Origin: Amorphophallus konjac | Lineage: Eukaryota; Streptophyta; Magnoliopsida; Alismatales; Araceae | NCBI GenBank assembly: GCA_022559845.1 | Contig: CM040128.1 | Coordinates: 227,897,643 to 227,961,642, forward strand | Length of the DNA: 64,000 nucleotides | Reading direction: 5' to 3' | Part shown: piece by piece, positions 43,109 through 55,062 of the stretch | Layout: each line of letters begins with the position of its first letter | Numbering within the stretch: position 1 is the stretch's first letter | The notes under the pieces: generated by a model | The model's input: only the letters and a program-made list of their open reading frames with translations | What the model was told of the DNA's origin: nothing | The model's database searches: none | Translations under genes and position numbers: made by a program

Positions 43109-45497
43109 TGTTGAGCTTCATTTGATATGAGTGAAAGAATTGCTATAAGATGGATTGTGTGAAAATAGCTTGATTGGGTTTTCATGAATGAGAGTTAAGA
43201 GTTTGTTTCATCATGCATATAACTCCAAGGGTGGTTGTAAATAAAAGTTCAAAATATGTTCTAAGTGAGTTCAATGAAGCATTTTTGAGTGAACAAGTCT
43301 AATTGTTATCCTTGATGCATAAACTTTGATCCTTATGCAAATCAATTGTTTAGTCATGTTTTTTAGGTTGAAATTGATGGTTGACACTCTTGAATATCAA
43401 ATGTCATTGGTGAGATTTTCTATACTTCAAAACATGCTAAATGGTCATGTCTTGGTAAGTTTAGATCGATCCAAGTCAACCCAAAAACCTTCAAGATCCA
43501 GCCAATTCGACTTCAAAGCCTTTATTTCACTCTACATAGGTGGAGTCGACTCCTGCTGGTCTGGGCACTGCCCAGTGAACCTGCCAGGGGGAGTCGACTC
43601 CTTCCGGCGTGGTTCGCTTTGAGTCATTTGAAACCCGACTTTCTCACCTCATTTGCCCCTCTAAACTTACCCAATTGCGCCCATATGGTTCCTACACTTA
43701 TGAGGGTGTTTTTAACAATATCTAGAAGGGTTAGGTGGGTCTTTTGGCCACTCCTTGCAATACAAATACATCTATTCCGAATTTGAGAACAACTCTCCAA
43801 GGTGCTAATCTTTTCTATCTTGCAGGAGAAGAAAAGGAAGAAGGAGAGAAGGAGAACAAAAGAAGGGGTTTTCATCTACTTCAAGGTGTTTCTAGAGCTC
43901 GTTGAAGAAGAGAAAGAAGAGCGGAATGAAGAAAGGATCAAGATGATGCTAAAATCTTGATCATCCATCTACGACACCAAGAAGCATCGAGATATCCATC
44001 ACAAGAGGAAGAATAGGCTTGAAGAAGAGAGAGCATGGTCCGTTGAATAGAGAAATAAAAAAGGAGAGAGGGTAAGAAGAGTAGCCAAGAGAACGTCAAG
44101 GAAGAGGAAGAGCATCCAATGCTGAGTTGATGCCAAAGAAGAAGAGAAGGAAGAAGCGACCACTAAAGAAACTCTCCTGCGATTTCATTGTTTTACTGCT
44201 TTATCTTGTTTGTGTTTATTGTTTAAACTTTCGATTATCTGCACTATGTGTGTGACTGTGCAATGTTAGCATAGGCTCAGATTGTCTGAGCGTTCAGTTG
44301 TGTGTGTGTGTGCTGCTGGGTTTCAGACCCAGAGCAGTTGGGGTTCGTCCCCGTGTGTGTGTGCAGGCGTCGTCTTGCGTGTGTGTTGGAGCTTGGCTCC
44401 GTGTGTGTGGGGGGATTTATCACCATGCTATTTTAACAGCAGTGAAGTCTCACTCAGTTGAGTGAGGGGTGGACGTAGGGAGCCCGAAGTTGTCCCAAAC
44501 TATCTTAAAAACATTGTGTGACTGTGAATGCTTGTGTGATCGCTCCATATCTTCTATCCCCCTTCACAGGTACACTCTAATGCATCTCTCGCTAATTGGT
44601 AGTTGGTTGTGCACATTTAATGCAACACACTCTTGATCTTCACACACACACATTGATAAGTTCAGTCTGTCAATTCGTAGGTTGAGTGAACATCTCTACA
44701 TACACCATGAACAGTTTCATGTTAATCTGAATATACGTCTTCAGATCTTAAGTGTTTGTATAGTTTCCGCTAGGGGTGAGCACGGTTTGGTTTGAAGAGA
44801 TTTTTTCTCAAACCAAACTGAATCGAATTAAGATTTCAACCCGAACCAAACCAAACCAAACTACTTTGAAACCAAACCAAACCTTCGGTTTAGTTTGGTT
44901 TGAACCATATTCATCCCCTTTTTAAAAGTTAGATTGGATTCAAACAAGAGTAGAGAAAGGTAGGGTAGAAAATTTTCTACCAAATAAAGTAAATATTAAA
45001 AATATAACATAAAAAGTTGTAACTTGTAAGAACAATCTCTATAATATTTTCACATAAAAAACTAAGAACTTCAGTTACAGTAAAATGGAAGGTGATTTGA
45101 AACATATTTCACAGAGTCAGAAACCCCATCAGGATGGCAGAGATTGGACTTTTTGAGTTAGGGTCTATAGTTACATATATACTTATATTAATTTGACAAA
45201 AATATCTTTAAATTCGGGTTATTCGATTCGGTTCGATTTCCTAAACTTCAAAATCAAACCAAACCAAAATTTTTAATACGGTTCGGTTTGAACCCAAATC
45301 GAAAAATTTTAAATTTCAACCCAAACCAAACTGAACCAAATCTATCGGTTCGATTTGGTTTTCGGGTTGAACCCAAATAATGATAACCCCTAGTTTCCGC
45401 TGTGTGAAGTTTTTGTTTTAATTGGACTTAAATTTTTATAGAGGGATCTATTCACCCCCCTCTCTAGATCCATTTTCCTACACTCCGGGACCCAACA
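43109..45497 (+). repeat. Copia LTR (solo or 3'), interrupted by a hAT MITE
   Basis: The end CTCTCTAGATCCATTTTCC...CCCAACA and the GTGAGGGGTGGACGTAGG block match the LTR at 47241-48972. The start is placed near TGTTGAGCTTCATTTG at 43109. Without the 630-bp MITE and duplication it is about 1.76 kb, like the other LTR (1.73 kb). No primer-binding site follows at 45498, so it is not a 5' LTR. GGAGTCGACTCC palindromes occur at 43542-43553 and 43590-43601. Confidence 0.65.
44771..45392. mobile_element. hAT-type MITE, 622 bp
   Basis: Ends are TAGGGGTGAGCACGG and, on the complement, TAGGGGTTATCATT. The 8-bp duplication GTTTCCGC stands at 44763-44770 and 45393-45400. The inside is full of AACCAAACC and GGTTTGGTT repeats, the pattern of the common plant hAT MITEs that begin TAGGGGTGAGCA. 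No coding capacity. Confidence 0.92.
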
Positions 45498-45635
45498 CTC
45501 TCCCACCCAGTTTTCCACTAGTGTTTGGTGCTAGTGAGGGATTCACCAGTGAATGACAAAACTTCCGCGATGAACGCTGCGAGCTTTCCACAACTCTGAT
45601 ATAAGGTTTCCTTTGACGAAGGTTCATAAGCATAT
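45498..45635. other. Spacer between copia LTRs
   Basis: 138 bp without recognised feature, between two copia LTR copies. Confidence 0.4.
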
Positions 45636-47240
45636 TGTTGTGCATATGTGGAACATGCATGATTTTATTGTTTTGATGATGTCCAACTATGACTACCTTA
45701 TATTTGTTTGGTGAAACTAATGCCTATCATCTAATGCCTTTTTAACTTATCTTGAGTGGAATTGCAACAGATTAAGCCCAAAAATATCAAAGAAGCACTG
45801 TCTAAGGTATGATGGACTTAGTGGGTAAAATGCATGCTAACTTTGCTTCTATTGTGTGCTTTTTAGGTTTGCAGGAAATGGCTTGGTGGAAGAATGATTT
45901 TTTTCAGAGTTCAGTCGACTAGTGAACCTAAAACAGTCGACCAAATTTCCAGAGATCGGAGGGAATTTTTTTTACAGAGTTCGGTCAACCAATGGCCCTG
46001 GAATGGTTGACTGAATTTGCCAAACATCAAAGGGCAAAAGAATTCTGAATTAACAGGCAGTGTCGACCTTTGCTCACAAGGAAAAGCAAAGCCCAGACAG
46101 GCTCATAGCTGAGTTGACCCCAATCTGTCAAAGCTCTGTCTGAGCGACCACAGCCAAGTCCGAGAGTCGATCGCCAAGAGTCCACCCAAACATAACCAAG
46201 CTCGGTCTTCATGTCTAAGCTTGGCCTTCATAACTAAGCTCGGTCTTCATGTCTAAGCTTGGTCTTCATGCCTAAGCTCAGTCTTCATGCCTAAGACTCG
46301 GTCTTCATGACTAAGCTTGGGCTTCATGTCTAAGCTTGGTCTTCATGACTAAGCTTAGACGCAGAATTGAGCTTGTGAAGCCAAAGCTTGGACTTCTTGA
46401 AGCCAAAGCTCAGATATCTTAAATCCAAAGCTCGGACATCATGGAGCCAAAGCTTGAACTAAGCATGGACTTCTTGAAGCCAAAGCTCGAACTCTTGTGG
46501 CAACTAAGCTCGGACTTCAGAAAGAGTCGATGCAATCATGCTCGGAAGTCATCGTCAATGAGAACCAAGCTCGGAGTCGACCCTATGGCAATCATGCTCG
46601 GGAGTCGATGCAATCATGCTCGGGAGTCGACCCCACAAGCTCTTGGGACAGACAACTATCCTTGTCATCATTTGATTGCCAAAACAACTTTTTAGACAGA
46701 AGATTTGTCAGGGAAACCTTCTTTTTTCATCCAACTAGTCAAAGACCAGTCTGGAAAATCTTCCAGGATAGAAGGATGTCCTTCCTGCATGCTAGCTAAT
46801 GAAAATTGAGATGCTGCAGGCACTGTTGGTAAAACTTCACTTATTTATTCCAACCAATCAAATTGCAAAGCCTTGGAGGGAAATTTCTCTGCCTCTTATG
46901 CCTATAAATTGGATGGGTCTTGCTTGCATGCTACTACTGTTGGAGCAGCCATTGCTACTGGAGAAGCCTGGAGAAAGGTTGCACGTGAGCAATAGAGAGA
47001 AGAGAGGAAGAAAGAGTGCCCGTCCAGAGCTCATAGTAGAAGGTCTGAGAGGAAGGGAGGAGGAGAAAGCTTGCAGCCAGAATACCAGTCAACCGTGTTC
47101 TTCAACCTTGATCTGCTTCGTAGTCTTGCTGGATCTCTTATTCTGTTAGAGCCTTGTTTTTATTTGTTTGGTTCTTGATCTTATTTCTTCTGTTTTGTTC
47201 TTGTACCTTCAGAACTACTTTGTGTGTAGGGAGTCATCCA
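45636..47240 (+). repeat. Second copia LTR, cut by the next copia element
   Basis: Starts TGTTGTGCATATG...TTTTGATGATGTCC, the usual style of SIRE-type LTR starts. It contains the minisatellite at 46195-46640, GTCGAC palindromes, and a TATA box at 46903-46909 (GCCTATAAATTGG). It ends where the next LTR begins at 47241, so its own end is missing or displaced. Confidence 0.6.
46195..46640. repeat. Minisatellite in copia LTR
   Basis: About eight tandem units of 19-21 bp, consensus CTAAGCTTGGTCTTCATG, from 46195 to 46360. These pass into AAGCCAAAGCTTGGACTTC units and then CAATCATGCTCGGGAGTCGA units. AAGCTT palindromes and GTCGA(C/T) cores recur throughout. Confidence 0.85.
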
Positions 47241-48972
47241 TGTTGTGCCCCTGTGGTCATTTGACATTCATGGTCTTGATAATGGCTAAACACTATAAGT
47301 CATCGATGTTTCCCATTCTCATATGATTGATACTTGATGCTTTTTCATGACAGATAAGCCAAGGAATGGAGTGGAGATGGCAAAAGTGAAAGCCCAATGA
47401 TCACGCCCAAACAAGGATTAAAATCCCTTTAAAGCAAGAGTTAATTCTTCAATCTGGATAGCTATCAGAAGATCAGGCTGGCTTCAAGAAGAGTCGACAC
47501 TCGGCACAAAAGAGTCGACACTTCACATAGCCAAGGTCGATGCACAATGAAGAACACACTTGGTTTCAACGTCCAAAGGTCTGAGCATTCATTACAGAAA
47601 GGTCAAAGACTCAGTAGACATCCTCAAGGTCTAAAGAGTTTGATGCCACAGACTTGAATGGACTGCAAACGGGTTTAAGGGGTTGAATGAAGCAAATCTG
47701 TGAAGAACCCAGCTGCCGGTGGACCGCCGGTCACAGACCGGTTGACCGGAATTGCTAGAAATGAAAATGCTACAGAAATTCTCAGTAGAGGTCGACTGCC
47801 CAGAAAATCTGGTCGACCGGCCCAGCAGACCGGTCGACCGCCCCCCACTGCCGGTTGACTGAAATTGCCAGCAACGAAAAGTTCAAACCTGTAAAACTTT
47901 CGATCGATCGACCACCTACTTCCGGTCGACCGGCAGCCCCGATGTAGCAATTGTTGACTTCGTTTTCTCAACGTTGGCAGCCCCTTTTCTTGGATTTGTT
48001 TAATCCTAAAGTCACCCAATCTATCATGATTTTTGGATCTGGCCTGGGGCTTGTCTATGGACCATTCAAAGAGATATAAAAACAACACAAAGGGGGTTAG
48101 AAACCCTAATGGATCAAGGGAGATCAAAGAGAGGCTAGAGGAGGCTGTCCAAGAGAAGAAGAAGAGGGTACTGTAGCCGTGAACAGTACTTCGTGCAGGA
48201 GTTCTTCATCTATTTCCAAGGTGATTCAAGCTCATATCCAAGCTAGCAACCTCCAAGGCAGTGTAGCAGCAAGCAAGGATATCAAGGGGATCCAAGGAAG
48301 CTCATTTCACAAGGAAGAAGAAGCCATTACTATTGAATCAAGAGGAGAGCTTTGCGAAGAAGAAGAAGCCTCTGTTGGTGATCTACATCGTGTGAAGATA
48401 AGAAGAAAAAGTGGCAGCATTTGCTGAGGCATCAGATTCACCTCCTTCATTTCAGACAAGATCTTCTCAATTTTAGCATATCTCCATATCTTGTTTGAAC
48501 ATTTTCATCTTGTTCTCTTTTCATTTTGTTAAAGCTATTGAAATTGAGAATCATCCCTACCGCGATTAGTAGGAAGGCAGTTGGAAGGTGCTCCAATTTG
48601 CGGTGTTGTCGTCCCTACCGGTGGTTAGTAGGAAGGCAATCGGAAGTTCTTCGATTTGCGGTTTGGTGCGCTGCACTAGTGAAACCTCACCGGGTTTGGT
48701 GAGGGGTGGACGTAGGACTGAGGATTCAGTCCGAACCACCTTAAAACCTCGTGTGTTGTGGTTTGCTTGTGCGATTGCTTTGTGCTAGATGCATGCTTAA
48801 GTTTAATCTTTATTTTACTTGTCCATCTTGCTAAGCAATCGTTGTATCCTTCGTTAAGCTAGTTATATTCCGCTGTGATTCTCTTTATCTAGCTTTAAAG
48901 AGGGGTGTTCTACGAAAAGAGGGGCAGATCTTTTCACCCCTCCCCTCTAGATCCGCCATCCACTACTCAACA
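47241..48972 (+). repeat. 5' LTR of the copia SIRE-like element
   Basis: TGTTGTGCCCCTG...CTCAACA, 1732 bp, placed by its start motif and by the primer site after it. GTCGAC dyads fill 47485-47540 and 47700-47945. The TATA box TATAAAAA lies at 48075-48082, about 130 bp further on. The 3' part has the conserved GTGAGGGGTGGACGTAGGAC and CCTCTAGATCCGCC blocks. Confidence 0.75.
47700..47945. promoter_or_regulatory. GTCGAC dyads upstream of the copia TATA box
   Basis: Dyads of about 29 bp, such as GGTCGAC-N15-GTCGACC, lie near 47788-47820, 47839-47870 and 47905-47933, with a related CCGGT/ACCGG pair at 47716-47750. They end about 130 bp before TATAAAAA at 48075. Confidence 0.65.
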
Positions 48973-48974
48973 AG

Positions 48975-48986
48975 TGGTATCAGAGC
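48975..48986 (+). other. Primer-binding site of the copia element
   Basis: TGGTATCAGAGC, complementary to initiator Met tRNA, two bases after the LTR end. Confidence 0.9.
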
Positions 48987-48999
48987 CTAATCTCTCATT

Positions 49000-51010
49000 A
49001 TGGGGTCCAACGACCTTGAGAAAAATAGTGGATTGTCGTCCAAGGGTTTATTACTTGAAGGACATTCTGTGAATAGGCCTCCTTATTTCACTGGAACTAA
49101 TTATCCTTATTGGAAACAACACATGCAGGTGTTCATTCGCGCCCAAGATTATGAACTCTGGCGAGTGATCAACAAAGGTCCATATGAGCTTACGGATGAT
49201 GAGGACTTGTGGACCAAAGAACAAATAAGAAAATCCACTGTCAACTGGAGTGCTAGACACTTCATGCAACGCTCACTCCATCCAGTAGAATTCTTAAGAG
49301 TAGCTACCTACGCAACTATAAAAGAAATGTGGGACAGGTTAGAAATGATTTATGAAGGAACCTCTTAGGTACGAGAAACAAAAGCCAACATTTTAGTTTC
49401 TGAATATGAAATGTTCATGATGAGGCCTGATGAGTCAATTCAAGACATGTATGCTCGCTTAACTGTGCTTACTAATAGTCTAACTAATCTAGGAAAGAAA
49501 TATTCAGAGTAAGAAATTGTAAGGAAGATTCTCAGATCACTGACTCCAGCTTGGCACACGAAGACTACCGTGGTTGAAGAATCCAGAGATCTCACAACTA
49601 CTAAGGTAGATGAACTCATCGGGTCATTGATGACCTATGAGATCAACTTAAAGAATAAAGAGGCTGAGGTACCTAAGAAAAAGTCCCTAGCTCTTAAAGC
49701 AGGACCCAGCGGTCAAAGCACTTCTGATGAAGGTGAGGCTTCTGCAAGTGAGCGAGATGAGGATGACGTAGCCATGCTCACACGTAAGTTCAGAAAATTT
49801 GTGAGAAAGGAAGGTAAGATCTTCATGAGAGGAAGGCCACAGGTAAGGAAAGGTTTCAAATCCAATTCTGAAAACTTTAAGAAATTTGACAAGATCATTT
49901 GTTATTCTTGCAACATGCCAGGGCATTTCAAGACTGAATATAATGAAAAATTCAGAAAAACTGACAAATGGAAGGGCAAGAAGAAGAACAAGGCCATGGT
50001 GTCCACATGGAGCGACGAAGAAGAAAGTGATGATGGAACCAGCTCCTCGGACAAAGAAATAGAAGATCTTTGCCTCATGGCCAGAGGTGATGAAGAAACT
50101 GAGGTACACTCTCCATTTGAAAATTTCACAATTGATGATTTAGAGGAAGCATATATACAGCTCATGGAAAAATATGACATGTACAAAAAGGGGAATAAAT
50201 CATTGAAAAAGAAAATTAACTCGTTTGTGCATGATCATGATATGAATCAAAAGATTGCTTCACTTGAAATTGAAATTGAAGACCTTAAGAAAATGATTGA
50301 GAACTTGGAAGAGGGAAGAAAAGAAATGGCTGACTTGGAAACTGAAAATGAAGACTTAAGAAATGAGATTGATAGCATGAAGCTAAAAATGCAAACCTAT
50401 GAAAAGGACAGTAAATTGAGTAATGAGAAGTATGATGCCGTCAAACAAGTCAACACTCAACTCCTTCAAAACATTGAAAAACTACAAAAAGAGTTGAAGG
50501 ATAAACAATAATCTTTAGAAAAGTTTGTAGATGGAAGAGAAAACCTAGATGCATTGGTAGGTACTAGAATGAATTTCAGCAAGGAAGGGTTGGGTTTTAA
50601 TCCCACAAACAAAAGGCCAATTGGGTTAAAAACTATCTCATTTGTTTCCTCTTCTGATGCTTCTACCTCAAACACAACACCCAAAGGAAAAGAAAAGGTT
50701 GAAGAGGAAGCCACTAAAATCCCCAAAAAGATTGTTCAAAAGCCTAAGAAAAGTCAACCTTCCCCACAACACAGGTCAATACTACCTTGGCCATCGCCCG
50801 CTCAGCCTTCCAAATGCCACTATAACTGGGTTGCACATAGGACAGGTCGACACTCGCATTCATACAGGTCGACACCACCCTGCTTTTGGGGCAATTGTGA
50901 TTCCTTTGTGCATCAATCCCCTAGGTGGCAAAACAATCATTTTCAACCCAAAACCAACCAGTGGCCTCAATGGTTTAAGAAGCAGACTTCCTTAAACATC
51001 CAGAAAATCT
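49000..51010 (+). pseudogene. Copia SIRE-like gag
   Basis: Starts at the ATG (MGSNDLEKN) 13 bp after the PBS. It carries the copia gag (UBN2-type) region (RPPYFTGTNYPYWKQHMQVF) and has in-frame TAG near 49366 and TAA near 49511. From 49570 an open frame carries an acidic stretch and a knuckle CYSCNMPGHFKTEY, whose last Cys is changed to Tyr and cannot bind zinc normally. A long coiled coil lies at 50150-50510, and a stop (TAA) at 50509 precedes NLDALVGTRMNFSKEG. The long coiled-coil gag is usual for the SIRE/Maximus group. GTCGAC repeats lie inside the frame at 50846-50873. Confidence 0.85.
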
Positions 51011-51139
51011 AACAAAGAGCCTATAAACAGAAATTGAATGTCAAAGCTGAAAAGAAAAACCAAATCTCTGCTCTAAGCAAAGAAAATATGAATGCAAGGA
51101 AGGTTTGGATTCCAAAAGAGATGGTATCATGTTTTGAAA

Positions 51140-52435
51140 ATCTGAAGAAGTTGGTGGGACCCAAGTTTTGTTGGGTTCCAAACCCCATTACTTAATTCCT
51201 TATGCAGGAGTGTCTTGCAGCCATACATAATCGGTGGTACCTTGATAGCGATTGTTCAAGACACATGACTGGGGACAATAAAAAATTTTATCTCTTGGAG
51301 AAAAAGGAAGGATGACATGTCACATTTAGAGGGGACAACAAAGGAAGAATCATTGGAACATGTAATGTAGGTAAGAACCTCTCAACTCCATTGGAAATGT
51401 GCTGCTAGTTGAAGGTTTGAAATACAACTTGCTCAGTATAAGTCAATTGTGTGATAAAGGTCACAAAGTGTTGTTTGACTCTCATAAATGTAGAATCTTT
51501 GAACCAAAATCTGACAAGGTAAAGTTTTCTGGTAAAAGAGTCAACAATGTTTACAAGATTGACTTAGATGATCGTGCTCACATAAACCTCTGTCTTGCTA
51601 CACCAAAATCTGAGCTTGCATGGTTATGGCATCGTAGACTAGGACATGCTAGCTACAATATCTTACATAAACTTTTAAAGCATTCAATGGTGTAAGGTTT
51701 GCCTGAACTATCTTTTAAATATGAAAACAAATTGTGTGTTGCATGTGCCCTAGGTAAACAAACCGGAAAATCCTTCAAGGCTAGATCTGCAAATATGTCA
51801 TCCAAACCACTCGAGCTGATTCATATGGACTTGTTTGGTCCAACCAGAACTGCTAGTTTAAGTGGTAGAAAATATGGATATGTCTTGGTGGATGATTTCT
51901 CTAGGTTCACATGGGTTTTCTTTCTCACACATAAAAATGATGCTTTTGATGAGTTTCAGGCACTCTATATGAAGATAAAGCGAGACGGTGAGTTTAAAAT
52001 CTCCAACCTTCAATCTGATCATGGTGGTGAATTTAAAAATACTGAATTCTATAATCTTGGTAGGGCTGAAGGCATTTCACATCAGTTTTCTTCACCAAGA
52101 ACCCCTGAGCAAAATGGTGTAGTTGAAAGAAGGAATTGAACACTCATAGAGATGGCGAGGACAATGCTTGCAGAACGGCAACTCCCAAGGAAGTTTTAGG
52201 CTGAGGCGGTAAACACGGCTTGTTACATTATCAACCGATCTATGGTAAGGCCACACACCAAAAAGACTCCTTATGAGTTGCTGAAAAGTAACACGCCCTC
52301 TCTCTCACATATGAAAGTGTTTGGGTCTAAATGCTTCATCCACAATAATGACAAAAGAGAATTAGATAAATTCGAGCCTAAGAGCGATGAAGGTATATTC
52401 TTTGGATATTCTAATAGATCTAGGGCTTAGAGAAT
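51140..52435 (+). pseudogene. Copia protease and integrase
   Basis: The protease motif reads WYLDSDCSRHMTG, where the usual active site is DSG: the Gly is changed to Asp. After further stops comes EGLKYNLLSISQLCDKGH, then the integrase with HRRLGHASYNILHKLL and CVACALGKQTGKSF (HHCC) and the core acids in HMDLFGPTRT, QSDHGGEFKN and TPEQNGVVERRN. It ends with HMKVFGSKCFIHN. Nonsense codons occur near 51315, 51693, 52138, 52198 and 52427. Protein order protease-integrase-RT is that of Ty1/copia. Confidence 0.88.
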
Positions 52436-54330
52436 TTACAACATTAAGAGTCATACTGTGGAAGAATCACCCCATGTTTCCTTTGATGAATATCATGATG
52501 ATTCTAAAAATGACAACTATTGTAGGAAAACTGATGAAGACGGGGAATTCCTAAGCATGAAGGAAAAGAATAATCCTCCATAAGAAGAAACAAGAGAAGA
52601 TGGTGACTTAGCTGAATCAAGCAATGCAAGAGATCAAGCTCCAGGAGAAGGTAATGATTATACAGACATTAAAATTCTTAAGGATTATTCTTTAGAAAAT
52701 ATCATTGGAAGCTTGAATGATCCACCCATAACTAGGTCACATTTTAGAATTGTGGAAGAATTAGATCATCTTGCTCTTGTCTCCCAGATTGAACCCAAGA
52801 ATATTGATGAAGTATTGAAAGATGAAAATTGGATAAACTCAATGCAAGACGAATTAAACTAGTTTGAAAGAAACAAAGTTTGACATCTTGTTCCTAGACC
52901 ATCATCACAATCTGTCATAGGTACTAAATGAGTATTTAGGAACAAACTCAGTGAGAATGGTAAGATAATAAGAAACAAGGCCAGATTGGTGGCTCAAGGG
53001 TATAATCAAGAGTTTGGGGTAGACTTTGAGGAATCTTTTGCCCCAGTAGTAAGACTTGAGTCTATCAGAATTTTACTTACCTTTGCATGCTCCCTTAGAA
53101 TAAAGTTGTATCAAATAGATGTAAAAAGTGCTTTCTTAAATGGTTTGATCAAAGAAGAAGTCTATGTGGAGCAGCCCCCTGGCTTTGAGAACTCTAACCA
53201 AGCATATTTTATATACAAGCTAGACATGGCACTTTATGACTTGAAGCAAGCACCAAGAGCTTGGTATGAGAGACTAAGCTCGCCCCTCATTGAGAAGGGG
53301 TACACACAAGGTAAGGTAGACCAAACACTTTTCACCAAGAAGTAAGGTAAGAACATCTTGATTGTTCAAATTTATGTTGATGATATTGTGTTTGGTTCTA
53401 CTAAATTTGAAATGTGTGAGGAATTTGCTAACCTCATGACTAGCGAATTCGAGATGAGCCTAATAGGAGAACTCCAATTTTTTCTCGATTTGCAGGTCAA
53501 CCAAGGAGAAGATGGGTGCTTCATAAGTCAAGCCAAATACATCAAGGAGCTGCTAAAAAGATTCAACATGACAAGTTATAAAATAATTGCAACTCCTATG
53601 AGCACCACAACATCACTAGATTCGGATGAAAATGGTAAATTAGTGGATGTAAAAATCTATAGAGATATAATCGACTCCTTACTTTATTTGACTGCATCCC
53701 GACCAGATATCCAGTTTGGTGTTTACCTGTGCGCTAGATTTCAAGCTAGTCCTAGAGAATCCCACTTGACTACCGTCAAACGTATCTTTAGATATCTTGT
53801 CGGAACTCAAGATTTGGGATTATGGTATCCATCATCATGTGATTTATCTCTTATTTCTTATTCTAATGCGGACTACGCTGGATGAAAGCTGGATCGTAAG
53901 AGTAATAGTGGCTACTGCCAATTTCTGGGCGGGTGTTTAGTTTATTGGGCCTCCAAGAAATAACACTCGGTTGCCCTCTCAACCGCAGAAGTATAATACG
54001 TTGTTGCAGGGTGCTGTGGCACCCAAGTATTGTGGATTAAACACCAACTCCAAGATTACTTAGTGGATCTTGGTTGTGTCCCGATTCTGTGTGATAACAC
54101 CCGTGCTATCAACCTTGCAAAAAATCCAGTCTAGCACTCTAGGACCAAGCATATTGAGATTAGGCATCACTTCATTAGAGATGAGGTCTTTAAGAAAAAC
54201 TTTGAACTACATTTTTTTGATACACTAAATTAGATTGCTGACATCTTCACCAAGCCCTTGTGTAATAACAGGTTTACAACACTCAGAAGGGAGCTTGGTC
54301 TTTGTAGACCTCAGGCTAATAAAAATTGAA
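52436..54330 (+). pseudogene. Copia reverse transcriptase and RNase H
   Basis: A linker region leads to the RT ([33 protein letters not shown], catalytic YVDDIVFGS at about 53374-53400, YLTASRPDI), followed by RNase H motifs (SYSNADYAG, then LDRKSNSGYCQFLG, and LCDNTRAINLAKNP near 54090). Stops occur near 53343, 53883, 53960 and several later points. The YVDD is intact. No polypurine tract or 3' LTR is seen before 54779. Confidence 0.87.
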
Positions 54331-54778
54331 ATGATGATCTTCTTCAATTTGGTTGTGTGCTTTTGCTGATTGGTATCCATGTATTATTTATATGTAAATA
54401 TATCATTCTGCATGTGGTGTAGCATTGCATGTAGTTGCATAATAAAGTTGAATTCATGTTCATAATGCATTACATGTGGTGCAGCATCATTCTTGCATGG
54501 CCATGGTATATTAAATGCTAAAGTGTGGAAAGGTGGGTTATGCTTGTCTAGAAACATTCACCATGCATGAGGATTCACCTCCGCCAAGTACCATGCGTCA
54601 CTGTCGCATATAGGCCATATAGTAAGGGGAGTTGTTTCTTTTAAGCATTCATGCATATGTTTCATCTTCATTTTGTTACCCTTAATAAGTGTACAACCAA
54701 GGGCCGGGTCATGCATTTCATTTCTGATCATTCCCCTTGATTTCAAACATAACTCCTTGAATGCATCCACTGCATATC
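54331..54778 (+). other. Copia post-pol spacer
   Basis: About 450 bp after RNase H with no protein recognised, GCAT/TTGCAT-rich. It may be the start of the long region between pol and the 3' LTR in SIRE-type elements. It ends at ATATC before the LARD LTR. Confidence 0.45.
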
Positions 54779-55062
54779 TGTGGCGACCCGAGATCCAGAT
54801 ATCGGGAGGAGCCCGATACCATTCGAATCCTGGCCCGCCGCCCACGAGCTGGAGGCTCAGAAGAGCTAAAAAGGAGTGTGGAGGTACAAAGAAATAGGAA
54901 ATAAAGTAGGGCAATTTAACAATTAACAGAAATAAATGAACAACTACAACAGAGTCCAGTCCAACAGAAAGTACAGTCAAAAGCAGTAAAACGTACCACA
55001 TACCAAGTGAACACTCGGCCTGGCAAGCTGGCAATTAAGAACCGCCACGCAACGCCCTCGAA

